Source: Paraphaeosphaeria minitans (Eukaryota; Ascomycota; Dothideomycetes; Pleosporales; Didymosphaeriaceae). From it: a stretch of 64,000 nt of DNA. Under the pieces are notes generated by a model. The model ran no database searches. It saw nothing but the letters and a program-made list of their open reading frames with translations, and was not told the DNA's origin. Below, one piece after another: positions 31,160 to 42,286 of the stretch (positions are counted from its first letter, which is position 1; every line of letters begins with the position of its first letter). Both the position numbers and the translations under genes were made by a program. Location of the stretch: NCBI GenBank assembly GCA_015832175.1, contig WJXW01000014.1:1054001-1118000 (forward strand). The letters are read 5' to 3'.

Positions 31160-32759
31160 ATGGGCCGTTTCGAGACGCTGAAGCCGGAGACGCAGGTAAG
31201 TCACCCAAGCCTTATTCCGGTCGTATGAACAACAGCGCCTTCAAAACTCGGACTCCGTAGTGTGCGCTCGCATGTGAGCCGAGATGCTGATATGATTTGT
31301 TACAACAGGATATGGTAAACGCCATAATACCCGCCATTGCTGCTTCCTACAAGATTGATCCGGAGAATTTCAAGGACATCATTCCTGAGGATATCCGCAT
31401 GAGGCAGTGGGACTGCGAGCGCCGCGATCACATCAAGGACAAGCCGGAAGATGAGCCGCGCCATTGGGGCGTTGAGTTTCTCAAGAGCCTCCAGGCAATC
31501 GCACGCTTGAATGGAGGTGACCTCGGTGCAGTCCAAGCACGTCTGCGCGAGCTCGTTGCGAAGCATGATGAGAAACACCCGTGGGCTCGTCTCGAAGACA
31601 TCCGACAGATCAAGGCCGAGTGCCTGAACCCTCGCTTGCGCAACCCAAACGCTCCAGGGCCGGCGTCTGGGTCTAGCTCTGACGACTCCCTTGACTCTTA
31701 TCTGGAGGAGCTAGTCGAGCAGGACCTCCCACACGGCATGAAGCGTGGTCAAAATGAGGCGTGTATGTTTGCGACACCCTTCATGTCTAGGCCCATACTG
31801 ATTTTCCCCTAGATGAGAGCCGCGTTCAGGGGTGGTGGAAGCCGAAGAAACCCAAGAAGCGTGAGTGCTACTGGTAGATCTAACACAATCCTAAGCTAAT
31901 GATCTTGTATAGCCGTCCGACTTCGTCGCGATCCGGACATGGGCTGGGGCCGTCACGGGAAGGACAAGAGCAAGAGCCGTGACATCAGTCAGATCTCCGT
32001 CGACAGTGGCACTCCTGACCCTCTTCGAGAGAATTCTCCAGCAACCCAGCCGAAGCGTCGCCGCCTGACTTCTAAGGCCGCAGTCATCAAGAAAGAGTCA
32101 CCCACCGTCATGTACGTCCTCTGCATTCACTTCAACAAATTTACATCTTGATGCAATACTGATCTAAAACTCGTAGCAGCGACGACGAGTCCGATGGCGA
32201 TGTACCTGTTGAGGTCAAGAAGTTGCAAGCTGAACTCGAGGCCGCCGAAGCTGAGCTCGAGGTGAAGCGCAAACGCTTCAAATTTCTGGAGGCGAAAGAG
32301 AAGGCTCAAGCTGCGAAGGCGGCCCGGGAGGCCTCAACCGGTAATGCTAGCGGTCCGCCTCTGAACAGCTGCGACGGCGTGAACCGCTACACCAGCTACA
32401 ACAGCTTCGAGGACGGTGACGATCGCAACGGTCACAACAACCACACCGGCTTCACTGGCTTCCAGGGATTCAACGGCTCCGATGCAAACCGTGGCTTCCG
32501 TGGCTTCAATGGCTTCAATGGCTTCAGTGATCACAACGACCACTCTTCCTACCCACTTCAAACCAATTACCCAGCTCGACAGGACTTGCATAATCTTCCA
32601 CCTTCGGATGGATACGACCAGGACTCCGACGAAGAAGACTCCGAGGACGATGATGGCAACGATGACGATGATGGCAACGATGACGATGATGGCAACGATG
32701 ACGATGATGGCAATGATGGCAATGATGACGATGACGACGATGACGACGATGATGAGTAG
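31160..32759 (+). CDS. Uncharacterised protein with C-terminal acidic repeats
   Basis: Five exons: 31160-31195, 31309-31762, 31813-31860, 31913-32111 and 32177-32759 give 439 residues. The N-terminal 150 residues are a folded, mostly helical unit (ETLKPETQDMVNAIIPAIAA, PEDIRMRQWDCERRDH, FLKSLQAIARLNGGD). Next come a short WWKPKKPKK linker and a basic, nuclear-localisation-like stretch (QPKRRRL). A coiled coil follows (ELEAAEAELEVKRKRFKFLE), then an Asn/Gly/Phe-rich segment with repeated GFxGF/GFNGF units, and a tail of DDGNDD repeats ending in a run of Asp. I recognise no family. The layout (folded head, NLS, coiled coil, FG-like and acidic tail) suggests a chromatin or nuclear assembly factor, which is inference only. 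Confidence 0.7.
32646..32757 (+). repeat. In-frame 18-bp coding minisatellite (DDGNDD)
   Basis: The 18-bp unit gatgatggcaacgatgac recurs head to tail about three times and then degenerates to 9-bp (gatggcaat) and 3-bp (gac/gat) units. All are multiples of three, so length changes keep the frame and only alter the acidic tail. Confidence 0.9.
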
Positions 32760-33586
32760 CCTAAGCGCTCGCATCATGCACGGACATTAATGTGTCTGAA
32801 CATGGCCCCGGGCAGGAAGATGGGCTGCTTTCGTTCGAGCACCTTATGTCGTTCTGAACATCACACATCGAGTTCTTAAGTCACGAATATGATGTTTCGT
32901 ATCAGATCTTTCTTGACTTGGACATTGGTATAGCGCTTTGGATTGTATAAGACTTCCCTAGACTTGAAGTTCGGTTGGGCATCGGCAGTTGGAGCCTTAC
33001 ACATTTGGATTTCCGGCGCATATCGATGCATCTCTGATTAGTTTGCGGAACCTTAATAATAAAACTTTCAGCATTGCGCTTCACGTTGAATCCTCTTCAC
33101 TTTGAATGCTTTGCACGTTAGCACGCAGGAATAGTACCAAAAATCAATATTCTTGCTTGACCGCCTCCACTACTTTGAACGTACTCAACAGGTGATTTAA
33201 TGGCTCTTCGAGTAGCTTTTCGAGACACTCTGTTAACTAGGTATTTTAGTCAACAACCTTGGCTAAACTTCACCTCACCCCGGTATGTAGGTAGTCAAGG
33301 CTACAAGCACGTACAGATCATATGTGAAGTTGAGTAAAGTCTATACAGCTAGGCCGGACCACTCGTAAGAGTGGTAGTGTTTGTTGAGCCCAAATGAGGG
33401 CTAAAAGCATTGTTTCATACCAATTCGCAACTGATTTCAAGTCGTACGGCGCACTCTCAATCTATCAAATATTCTTTCCTGACGCTTTAACCCCACAGCT
33501 TTTCTACTCTACAAATGCTTTAAACCATCCTTTTCCCTCAATCCTCGCACCTCAACAACCACTAACCGTTATAGCACCGAATCTGC
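32760..33586. other. Intergenic, about 830 bp
   Basis: No supported gene. Short palindrome-like pieces (gtagtcaag...) and half-sites of the TACCTAGGTA type (taactaggta near 33235) are present. Confidence 0.4.
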
Positions 33587-34762
33587 ATGTCTGTACAATC
33601 GAGAGAAATTGGTGGTGATGTCTGGGCCTCTGGCTCAGATTCAGATACGTATCACACCACCGACGAGGTAACGAAGCCACATGACAACCCCTCCGCAATT
33701 GCTGACCATTCTACAGGACCTTGACTACGCCACTCCCTCCAACGCAGATTTGACGATGAAGTCTTGGCACCTGAAAATTCCTTCAAGAGCAGCTTCGAGA
33801 ACGGTCAAGACAAAGATGAGTGGGAAGACGGTAATAACGAATCTACTTCCTCTAATACAACTCCCCGGCCTGGTCTTCACTTCCCCTCGACTACTGGTAC
33901 GAGTCAAAGACACATCATCGGCTATATAGCCCTCGTTCGATAGGACCTGTAGCACTAGTGCTTGTGGGCATGTCGTGGGCTTCTGCATCGGATTTGGCAT
34001 CAGCCTTGGACACGGCGGACATGCACCTGCGCCAGACACAAATTTTATTGTACGACAGTTTCTATAATTTCATATCCGGTGACAGTTTCTGTTAAAAACG
34101 GTTACTTAACTCGCTTTCGCTTCGGCTACACCAACGGTTACCTACAGGCACGACAAAGGATGCAGACCAAGATCCCATTTCTTCCACACTCTCCAAAGTT
34201 CACGAAACTCCTGCTGCGGCCTCCGAACCATCACCTGAGGCAGGACCTGGTTGGGGTGGTGACCTGGCGAGCCGGCTCCTTGAAGTGGCAACAGCGTGAT
34301 CATCTACGCTCAAGCACTTTTCTAAAATCATCTACAGTGTACTGTAGCGGTTTGATTCGTTCATCACGAGCCTTGAACAAAATGTACATCGTAGTCGTCC
34401 TACCGACCCGGGTCCCGGGAAGAAATCACTTCGGGAGGAGCAGCAAGAAGAGCAGCAGGCGCAAGAAGCAACAAAAGACCCTGGGCGCTTAGATGCAACG
34501 GGAGATAAACAAAAGGGCGAACAGTACCCTTGCTTCAAACGCGCACAGGTAGATAGTTTCTTGGTAGAGCTACGAAAGGATGCGCCACCTTAACTACGGA
34601 GAAGAGTTAGCAAAAGCGCAGATCTGCAACGAGCATATCAGCACTTTGGAATTGCACCACGAGCGCAGGCGGAGCGGAAACGCAAGCACGGAGGCGCGAC
34701 AGGGGAGCAGCTCAAACAGTACCCAAGGTCTTAATAGATACGGCAGATGCGTGCGTGGGGTA
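33587..34762 (+). other. Unresolved gene, probably decayed or wrongly spliced by me
   Basis: A start exon 33587-33667 (MSVQSREIGGDVWASGSDSD and onward) ends at gtaacg. It is followed by a textbook 49-nt intron with a GCTGAC branch and an acceptor at 33716, then DLDYATPSNA. The coding-looking continuation, RRFDDEVLAPENSFKSSFEN and DKDEWEDG, is in another frame, as if one base were lost near 33740. Further protein-like pieces follow in shifting frames: PVALVLVGMSWASASDLASA (membrane-like), HETPAAASEPSPEAGPGWGG, SLEQNVHRSRPTDPGPGKKS and EELAKAQICNEHISTLELHH (coiled). Together they look like one gene of about 350 residues with a membrane segment and a coiled tail. I could not join them without frameshifts. 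Family unknown. Confidence 0.35.
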
Positions 34763-35269
34763 TAGGGGTATTGGAAAGGTAGGTGTAGGGTTGAACTTGA
34801 GGCGCTGGAACAGGCGTCTGGGCACTGTGTCGTTCCTGTGCTACTCGGGCTTTAATATTAGCACTGTACGGTACCTGGTCAACGTGCAAGGAGCAGTGAC
34901 GATTGTTTGCATCGCCACGAATGCGGACAAAATCGGGGTGAGTTAGGACAAGGTCGTCCATGTCTCAGCCGGATAGAAAAGAAGTATTCCTTTCTGCAAG
35001 TAAGATACATCTACTTTGTATCTGGCCCGTTGCTTATGCAGTCTCACAAATCTTCGCACAGTGCGTGGTCTAGGCAACCACGCAAACCCATGGCGTGGGT
35101 CTTGCAATATCATATCGACTCAGTTTGAGATCATAGGGTCACATATCGAATGATGTGCTCACAGTGCCGCCACGAAAGTGACGATGGGGTTCTTCAGTAG
35201 GCTCCGGAAATTACTTCCGACGTAGCATACATTGATATCACTATCGAACTCCCTCACTCAAACCAGATC
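34763..35269. other. Intergenic, about 500 bp
   Basis: 3' flank of PRP28 (minus strand). Nothing recognised. Confidence 0.4.
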
Positions 35270-37597
35270 CTAACCACCGAACCCTTTTCCACCGTCAGTC
35301 TTCTTTCCCTTCCCACCCTTCTGCTGCGCGGCCTCGTGTTTCCGCAGGTCCTCCGGCAGCTTGCTCTTCGTGCTATTCGCCAGCATCTGCTTGAGATCGT
35401 ACAGCACATCCGCATCGTTGTTGTCCCAAAATGTGATCGCGACACCAGTCTTGCCTGCACGGCCCGTACGACCAATACGATGGGTGTAGCTCTCAATGTT
35501 GTGCGCCATGTTGAAGTTGACGACCAGACTAACGTCGGGAACGTCAAGACCACGACCTGCGAGATCGGTGGCGACCAGCACTTGGGTCCTGCCGTCGCGG
35601 AGGGACAGCAGCGCTGCCTCACGTTGTTCTTGCGTCTTAGAACCGTGCAATGTGACAGCGCTGAAGCCCATTTTCTGGATGTCGCGCGCAACAGAGTCGC
35701 AGTTGCGCTTGATGTTAACGAAGACGATCATAGGCGGGGCAAACTCGTTCGAGTAAAGGATCTCTTGTAGACGCTTCTTGCGCTTGTCTTCACCTGGTAC
35801 AAACTCGACGCGTTGTTCGACAGTCTCGACAGCTTCACCTTGTTTACCGATGGTAACAATGGCTGGTCGTCGTAGATACTTCCTTGCTATTCGTTCGACG
35901 GCCGTAGGCATGGTGGCTGTGTACATCATTGTCTGGCGGTATTGGCCTTGAGTCATGAGGCGTGAGTCCTCCGCCTCTTCGGTATCAGGCTTCTCGTTGT
36001 TGACAGGGAGGGCGTCGAGAATCTTCTGGACAGGCTCTTCAAACCCCATGTCGATCATGCGATCAGCTTCGTCCATGATGACATAACAGCACTGGCTCAA
36101 AACCAGTACACGGCGCTCGATACAATCCAGGAGACGACCGGGCGTGGCAATGATGATCTCCGCACCGTCGCGGAGCTGGAACGCCTGTTCCTCAATAGCG
36201 TGTCCTCCCACAATGACCGCAGTGTTGTATCCTAGAGGAGCGGCAAACTTCCTCGCTTCAACCTCGATCTGCTGGGCCAATTCACGAGTGGGAGCAAGAA
36301 CAAGCGCGTAAGGTCCATCGTTTTTGTTGGCGGCACTGAGCCGAGGAAGTCGTGAGATGTAGACCAGTAAAGGTAAGACGAATGCAGCGGTTTTACCAGA
36401 ACCAGTCTGCGCGACACCAATGAGATCTCGCGCTTGTAGAGCGATGGGAATGGAGGCACGCTGAATTGGTGTGGGCTCATTGTAACCCGCTGATTCCACG
36501 ATCCGAAGAATGTTATCTGGTAGGCCAGCCTCTCCCCAGTTGCGCATGGGGTTGGGTATCGAGCCACCTTTTGTGGCAATGTCGAAGTCTTCCTTGAAAA
36601 TGCGCCAGTCGCGCTCGCGCATATGCTCAAGCTTCTTATCGCTCCAATGCTTGTCCAACTGTGCGTGAGGGGCCTCGTTCCGCCGTCGTTCCATCTCCAA
36701 TATTTGCTCTGCCCGCTGCCTCCCGTTCTCGGGGTCTGCTCGGATCATGGCTTCGATATATTTCCTAATGTTCGCATCAATGCCCTGCTCGCGGTCCACC
36801 TCTTTGGCGAAACCGCCCAACGTTCCACGGCCGAACAGGCTGACGTCGGCGCGCTGATCGTATATCGGATTGTAGTCTGGGCTTGTGTCTTCCTCATCGT
36901 TCCACTCAAAATTGAACTTCTTCTCCGTCGTCCGCCTCCGCTTCTTCTTTGCTGAGAACGTTGATTGATTTATCTCGGCGCCCATGTATCTTTGTCTAAC
37001 CATTTGTGCCTCTGCATCTTCGGCCACCGGTCTCTTCGCGCCGCGCTTGTCTCCAGGCTTAGGGACCGACGGAGGCGGCATATCGTTCTTCGATCGCATC
37101 GATGCAGGTCCGCTTGGAGGCTCCGCGCGCATAGCCCGAGGGCCTGTTGGAACTGATGCTGTACTCCTGGATCCGTTTGACGAAACTCCATTGCTTGGAT
37201 ATGAACTTGTGACGCCGTTTGTAGTTTCCTTTATCTTGCGCGCATCTTCCACTTCCTTCCGGCGCTTCTCGAGCGCAATACGTTCTCTTTCGGCTTTCGA
37301 TAAGAACTTTGGCTTGGCTGCCGCTGCTTCCTTCTCCCGCTTTGCCTTCAGTATGTCATCGATGCTGGGTGGTTGCTTCTTGTTCTGTGAAGCGAAGCCT
37401 TTCTTCTTCTTCGGTTGGCCAAAGTTGGGACCATCTTCCCCACGCGGAGGCGGTGGCGGTGGCTCTACACTCGGCGGTGGAGGAGGCGGGGGTTCTGAGC
37501 TTGGTGGTGGCGGCGGGGGAGGAATATCATCTGGGGGTGGAGGCGGCGGTGGGTCGCGTGGAGGCGGAGGTGCGCGAGGGCCGGCAATAGTTACCAT
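35270..37597 (-). CDS. PRP28: DEAD-box pre-mRNA splicing helicase Prp28 (DDX23)
   Basis: Intronless, 775 residues from the ATG at 37597 (MVTIAGPRAPPPPRDPP). The frame is open for 77 more codons upstream, but that part looks non-coding. The N-terminus is a poly-Pro region followed by a Lys-rich coil. Then come the U5-associated block FNFEWNDEEDTSPDYNPIY and the helicase core: Q motif (GYNEPTPIQ), motif I AQTGSGKT (K402), PTRELAQQ, DEAD box at 509-512, TAT in place of SAT as in Prp28 orthologues, a spliceosomal insertion (EKPDTEEAEDSR), and RGLDVPDV and HRIGRTGRAG in the second RecA domain. Prp28 exchanges U1 for U6 at the 5' splice site during spliceosome activation in the nucleus. The family call is firm; the start is a choice. 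Confidence 0.93.
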   Translation of the reverse strand: MVTIAGPRAPPPPRDPPPPPPPDDIPPPPPPPSSEPPPPPPPSVEPPPPPPRGEDGPNFGQPKKKKGFASQNKKQPPSIDDILKAKREKEAAAAKPKFLSKAERERIALEKRRKEVEDARKIKETTNGVTSSYPSNGVSSNGSRSTASVPTGPRAMRAEPPSGPASMRSKNDMPPPSVPKPGDKRGAKRPVAEDAEAQMVRQRYMGAEINQSTFSAKKKRRRTTEKKFNFEWNDEEDTSPDYNPIYDQRADVSLFGRGTLGGFAKEVDREQGIDANIRKYIEAMIRADPENGRQRAEQILEMERRRNEAPHAQLDKHWSDKKLEHMRERDWRIFKEDFDIATKGGSIPNPMRNWGEAGLPDNILRIVESAGYNEPTPIQRASIPIALQARDLIGVAQTGSGKTAAFVLPLLVYISRLPRLSAANKNDGPYALVLAPTRELAQQIEVEARKFAAPLGYNTAVIVGGHAIEEQAFQLRDGAEIIIATPGRLLDCIERRVLVLSQCCYVIMDEADRMIDMGFEEPVQKILDALPVNNEKPDTEEAEDSRLMTQGQYRQTMMYTATMPTAVERIARKYLRRPAIVTIGKQGEAVETVEQRVEFVPGEDKRKKRLQEILYSNEFAPPMIVFVNIKRNCDSVARDIQKMGFSAVTLHGSKTQEQREAALLSLRDGRTQVLVATDLAGRGLDVPDVSLVVNFNMAHNIESYTHRIGRTGRAGKTGVAITFWDNNDADVLYDLKQMLANSTKSKLPEDLRKHEAAQQKGGKGKKTDGGKGFGG

Positions 37598-38122
37598 GTC
37601 GCGCAACGTACGTGAAGACTTTGGAGTGCTTTTTGTTCCAAGGCACCTTTTGTACAGAGAGGCAGCAGTTGAGCGTCGGGAGTGGATAAGTTTAGCTTGC
37701 GCAACTGAAAGTCGCGGGAGGTAAACTAGTGCGATCGCCTGGTCACGTGCGGGTTCTGCCTCCACCAGGGCTCGATCCCGGCTATCAACGTGCCCCACCT
37801 TGTTGAGCGACCATAACTTGATCTTCACGTTTTTGTACGCACGCTGAGTTTCTAGGTCGCTTAATCTGGGGTGATGGTTTCCAATTAGACCTCACGCAAA
37901 AGAAACATGGGAACAGGTCGGGGGACCATCGAAGCTTTGATTGAGCCCTGTCATACCCCAGTCCAGCAGTTCATCTAGATTATACATATGCCGTGTCACG
38001 ATGGATGCCTCGTCTCTTCCTGTTGAAGCTCCTTTAGGCTACTAGCCATGTCATTCATAACGCGTATGATTCCAGAAACATTGATCGCTTGTATCCAGCA
38101 GGATTGCATGCCGTGCACCACC
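37598..38122. other. Intergenic, about 525 bp
   Basis: Upstream region of PRP28 and 3' flank of the proteasome gene, both on the minus strand. No other gene is seen. Confidence 0.4.
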
Positions 38123-38892
38123 TCAGTCTTGCCTGCCCTTCAATAACCGCTTCGTCACCTTGTCCTTCTCGATGATGTAGACGTGCGCTCCCCAGCCCGA
38201 TAGAGCGTCCCGGTCCACGGCGTTGAGCAGTGCTTGTGAGCACGTCTCGAAGAGGTCCTCAGGTCCCTGTTTCCAATTGTTAGTTCCAGGTCAGGTGTGG
38301 GCTACAGTAGGCATCGTTACCAGATCCGGCTCCCAGAGCCCCTCGCAAGTACCAAACAACTGGTCGCTCGCTGTTCCGCTCACGATGAAGTCCTTCGCGA
38401 AATCAATGCACCCAATGCTGTCAAATCCGCAGATAAACGGTTTTCCCGTGGTCTGGTTGATCCCCGCAATCACCGGGCTGACGAAGTATGGGCCGAACCG
38501 CCGCTCGTACAGACTCGAGCTGACGAGGTTGGACATGGTCTGCGGGCTGATGTTGCGCTCCTCGCGCAGCCGGTACATGTTGACTTTGTAGCGGAAGAGA
38601 TCGGAAACGGTGGACACATCGGTAGCGAGACCTGTTAGGCCGAGGAAGACGTCGCCGTACTGGAAGATTTTGGGGAAGTTGTTGGACACCGTGAGGGCTT
38701 GCATGCCGAGGCGGAGATCGCAGGCGATGGCGACGCAGTCTTTGCCCACCATGGCGACGCATGCACCGCCGTCTGTTCGAGGTTAGGAATGGTTTCTACA
38801 GAATGCGGAGGGCGGGCGTACTAATCGAGAACGGCGAAGACTGGGGCTGTTAGCTGTATGTCAACGCGGTGGGTGATGCGCGAGCTTACCAT
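38123..38892 (-). CDS. PUP3: 20S proteasome subunit beta-3
   Basis: Four exons on minus: 38892-38890 (only the ATG), 38846-38822 (25 nt), 38772-38321 and 38266-38123, giving 207 residues, the usual size. The tiny exons are needed to rebuild the conserved start [17 protein letters not shown]. The rest follows with [64 protein letters not shown] and a C-terminal [17 protein letters not shown]. Beta-3 is a non-catalytic ring subunit: the position before the GG lacks the active-site Thr seen in beta-1/2/5. The ATG-only exon and the 43-nt first intron are unusual but every join keeps frame. The gene is head-to-head with mL59. Confidence 0.9.
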
Positions 38893-39166
38893 AGCTCGGA
38901 ATGTGGGAGAACAAGCTTCTCCGGGGTATACAGTGGTCCTCGGGGCGGAACGGGGATATGGGCGAGGAGGGCGAGGAGGGCGAGGTGAGGGGCGGCGATG
39001 GTAGAGCTAGCTGGTGATGCTCGTAGGTAGCAACTGCTACGCGCGGCGGGCGGGCGAGCTTCATTGGCTGGGTCCGAGCGCGAAGGCTGGCACGTGATCG
39101 CGAATTTCCTCCGCGCTCATCGATGCCAACACTGGGAGCTTACCTGCAATCGCATCCACACACACA
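38893..39166. promoter_or_regulatory. Divergent promoter, PUP3 / mL59
   Basis: 274 bp between two outward-facing ATGs. It contains a run of GGCGAG repeats (about 38961-38985) that is purine-rich on one strand. A proteasome-gene control element (Rpn4-type GGTGGCAAA) is not present as an exact match by eye. Confidence 0.6.
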
Positions 39167-39848
39167 ATGAGCTTACAGCGGCACCTCCGAACGGCACAGT
39201 TGCTGCCGCCGCGGCTGATCAACTTCTTCGAGAAGTACCCGCCGCCGTCGCTCTTGCATTTCACCGCGCCCGCTGCCCCAGCCGCAGAGAACGCATCCCC
39301 CGTCGCGCCGATAGAGCCCGTTGCCTCTCCCGTCCACGCCGAGCCCACTGCACAAGAGCCACTCCGTGGTGACTTTTCCGTACCCCGCAACATACCACTC
39401 GAAGCCCAGGCTGGCCTCCCCTATCCAAACCCCTTCCTCCCGCGCAAAAACCACACCACCGGCCGCTGGTATGGGCCTGTGTTCGGCCTTCGCCAACAAG
39501 CCGACCTCGTCAAACTAGCACAAAAACACGATGTCGTCGACTTGCTGCCGTGGACAATCAAGAAGCCCGGTGCCAAGGAGCAGAGGCGCATAGAGAGGGG
39601 CTTACAGGTCAAGGGCACGGGAGAAGGTCAGAAGGTCAAGGGAAAGCTGTGGGAGAGGACGCTCAAGGGACGCTTGGAGATGAGGAAGAAGGCTATGATG
39701 GAGATGCCAGCTTTGATCCAAGAATGGAAGCAGGTGGGTACAATCTGGATAGCTGGCAGTCGGAAACGGTATACTGACAAGCGCACAGAAGGGTCATGGT
39801 CGCGGATGGAAGAAGTACCCCTCGGGCAAGAAAGGAAAGTTAAACTAG
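39167..39848 (+). CDS. Mitochondrial ribosomal protein mL59 (yeast MRPL25 type)
   Basis: Exon 1 39167-39733 and exon 2 39789-39848 (55-nt intron, phase 0) give 208 residues. Key features: LPPRLINFFEKYPPP near the start, an Ala/Pro-rich linker, then NPFLPRKNHTTGRWYGPVFG, LRQQADLVKLAQKH and LLPWTIKKPG, and a strongly basic tail ending GHGRGWKKYPSGKKGKLN. The RLxxFFxKYPPP start and the NPF...TGRW...LRRQADL block are, from memory, diagnostic of mL59/MRPL25. It is a fungal-specific subunit of the large mitoribosome. The terminal exon restores the conserved basic end. Reading on without splicing gives a longer, unlikely tail. Confidence 0.78.
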
Positions 39849-40296
39849 TCGATTGGAGATACGGTAGGAGGCGTCGGAGCCTAATTTGGGCTTCCGAGAA
39901 CCTGACAGACAGTGTATTTTCTACGTGTAAAAGAAGGATAGACTCAGCATTCGATTGGAGTTGGGGAACTGAGCTGTTTGCTCTGTACAATAGGAGACGA
40001 TTCACTTCAGATGTTCTAACGCCAATTTCCGTGCTTGCTTGGAAGTATGCACTGGAAATAGTCCCAGAGTGGATCGTAGTCTCGCCGAAGCTGGGGTATT
40101 TGAGTGATGGTGTGCAACTGACTCCTCCTGATATGCCGAAAACAAACATGACCTGTAAATGACATCGGATGCTCCTCTCTCATTGCTCCAGCCGCCCCTC
40201 AATACGCTGTACTCTAATGCGGCAACCGATAAAACATGCATGTGAACACTGCATTCCCAAATATGTCTCGCCAATTGTCCAACTTCTTCTCTTCCA
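39849..40296. other. Convergent intergenic region
   Basis: 3' ends of mL59 and the CxxC protein gene face each other here. The unspliced frame of mL59 runs on through 40162 but has no coding character. Confidence 0.4.
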
Positions 40297-41360
40297 TCAC
40301 ATGACCATCTCATCGTTTCCATAAGTTCGGTGGACATTGAAGTCTCTGGCCTGAGCGAAAGCTCCGTATTGATTCTCCATGTCCAGAGTGCTGCCGACAT
40401 TCTTTTCCCAAAGGCCGGTCTGGCCAGTATGTATGTACACTGGATCAGTTGCTTGATTGTAGGTCGTCGATTCCCGAAGGTGGTTCCCAGCAGACTTCGC
40501 CGACTCTTCGTAGTCCCGTCGGGCTAGCATATCGTAACCCGACACAATGTACGGCTCGGCGGCAGCGTCGGGTGACCCTGGGAGCATTTCACGGGATGCC
40601 TGCACTGCCGCAGTATCTGTGCTCCGGTCCATGCTCTGAGCTAGCTGCTGTTGGTATTCCTGTATTTCATCTTGCTGCACCCGCTCTTCGATCATCTTCT
40701 CATACCGTAGCTTTGCCATGGCCTCTTCTTGCGCCAGGCTTGTGGGTGGCCAGTCGTATAGCTGACTTGCCGAGCTACCTGAAGGAGGCGAGATGCGCCA
40801 AAGCTCGAGTAAACGGAGCCTCTGATCGTTGTCTGCGTTCTGGAACAAGTCGATCTGTGATGGGAACAGCAGAGAGGGGTCGATGCTGTTCCGCACAAAG
40901 ACTGCATACAGTTCGGATGGTTCGATGTGAGTTTTCTCAGGCTCCTGGTCTAACTGACGCGTGGGAGCGACGTGGTAGCTATGGGTGTAATGTTGGGAAG
41001 CGTAGATGATCGGCTGTGACGCCTGTTCCTGCTGCTGCGCAGGCTGTTCTTGTGGCGCCACTTGAGAATCTTGAGCACCATTATGCTGGTTCTGCGATAG
41101 GCGCATATGAGCTGAGAACAGCTGTGCGAGCTCGTCTTGCTGCATGTTTGAATCTTGTTGCTTCCCGCGAGCCTTGACGTTGATGCCCGTTGATATGGCG
41201 CCACACTATGACGTAAGGGATCAGTACTCATACTGTACGTTGTAACAAAGTATGGTCTTACGTGTGAACAAGAGTTGTTTTGGGAGAAGACGGAAGCCGA
41301 AAACGGTATGGTGGTCGAAGTGGAGCAGATATCACAGAAATGAACCAAGAGAGGCTGCAT
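40297..41360 (-). CDS. Uncharacterised protein with paired CxxC motifs
   Basis: Exon 1 41360-41262 and exon 2 41205-40297 (56-nt intron with gtaaga and a tag acceptor, phase 0) give 335 residues. The splice joins HFCDIC (residues 8-13) in exon 1 to SCSHCGA at the junction, forming a CxxC...CxxC pair typical of a small zinc ribbon; neither half is visible without the intron. The rest is Gln-rich (APQEQPAQQQEQASQ) and has a helical core (SELYAVFVRNSIDPSLLFP, QRLRLLELWRISPP) and a coil (YEKMIEERVQQDEIQEYQQQ). No known family is recognised. Zn-ribbon plus Gln-rich and helical regions would suit a nuclear or transcription-linked factor, as inference. Confidence 0.65.
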
Positions 41361-42286
41361 CAGGGTACGAATATGCTGGGGGGGGATCAACAGTAACCCC
41401 GAGCGCGGCGGAAGTGAGAATGTGCAACGATCAAATGTACACTAGTCGGAAAATTGGGTCTGATGGATGTGTGGGCATTGAAGTAATCGGACCAGTTTTG
41501 AGTCCGTGATTTTACTGGCAATTGGTGAGGAGCGATTCGTGCCGTGCGTCGGGCGCTGGTGCCTAAGATGAAGGCCACTTTGTGAGGTTGTTGGTACCTT
41601 CTCCAGAGAGCAGGAAGAGAGATAGGTAGTAAGAAGAAGACAAATCCGCCAGAATAGTGACCGTCAAAGCAAGTGGCGGAATCTTATTGTTTGTACTGCG
41701 CGTGATTGTCCAGGTCATGGGTTCCCGATGGGGTCGAGTAGAGGAAAAGCGGGATGCGGTGGCTGCCCGACCAGTCATTCAATACTTGAAACATATATCG
41801 TCCCGCTAGAGCGATAGGGAGCCAATTAACCCTGGCCGACTTTTGCAGGTTCTGTTCGACAACTCATCAACCTGTATTTGGCGGATGCGCCTCACACCCA
41901 CGATTGGCGCGTCTAATGTCGGGAGAACTGGCGGCTTCGAGCAGGTGCAGCAGACGCAATCCACCCCCGTGGCAGGCTAGTATTTGTCCAGAGAGAAACT
42001 TCATATCCATCATTCAACATTCTTGCGCAGATGCTGCTCGTTGGCAATCACTTCTGAACTGAGCTGAGATGCAGCAGAGCGAGTCATGCCTGGTTCAAGT
42101 GGCATCGAGCCCCCCCCGCTAAACTCGCGCGACGTACCTTCGTAGCGACACCGTGTTTTCTCCGTGGTTGATTTTTGAACTTGCATTCACCCCAAAAAAC
42201 TTCACAAGAGACGATCTCGTACGTCACGCGGTTGCAGTGGGTGTTTGATCGTGCCGCGTCTCCTTGCACAGTCAAGGTAATCCGCC
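41361..42286. other. Intergenic, about 930 bp
   Basis: Divergent region between the CxxC protein gene and the P450 gene. Contains C8-type runs near 41377 and 42112. No gene is seen. Confidence 0.4.

Noticed and set aside
32334..32777. Ile/Val-rich hydrophobic frame on - (looks like a membrane protein)
   Set aside because: Antisense of the GAT/GAC repeats of the acidic tail, which reads as Ile/Val on the other strand.
36984..37724. Long Gly-rich open frame on + opposite PRP28
   Set aside because: It is the antisense of the poly-Pro region of Prp28; the helicase frame has clear domains and this one has none.
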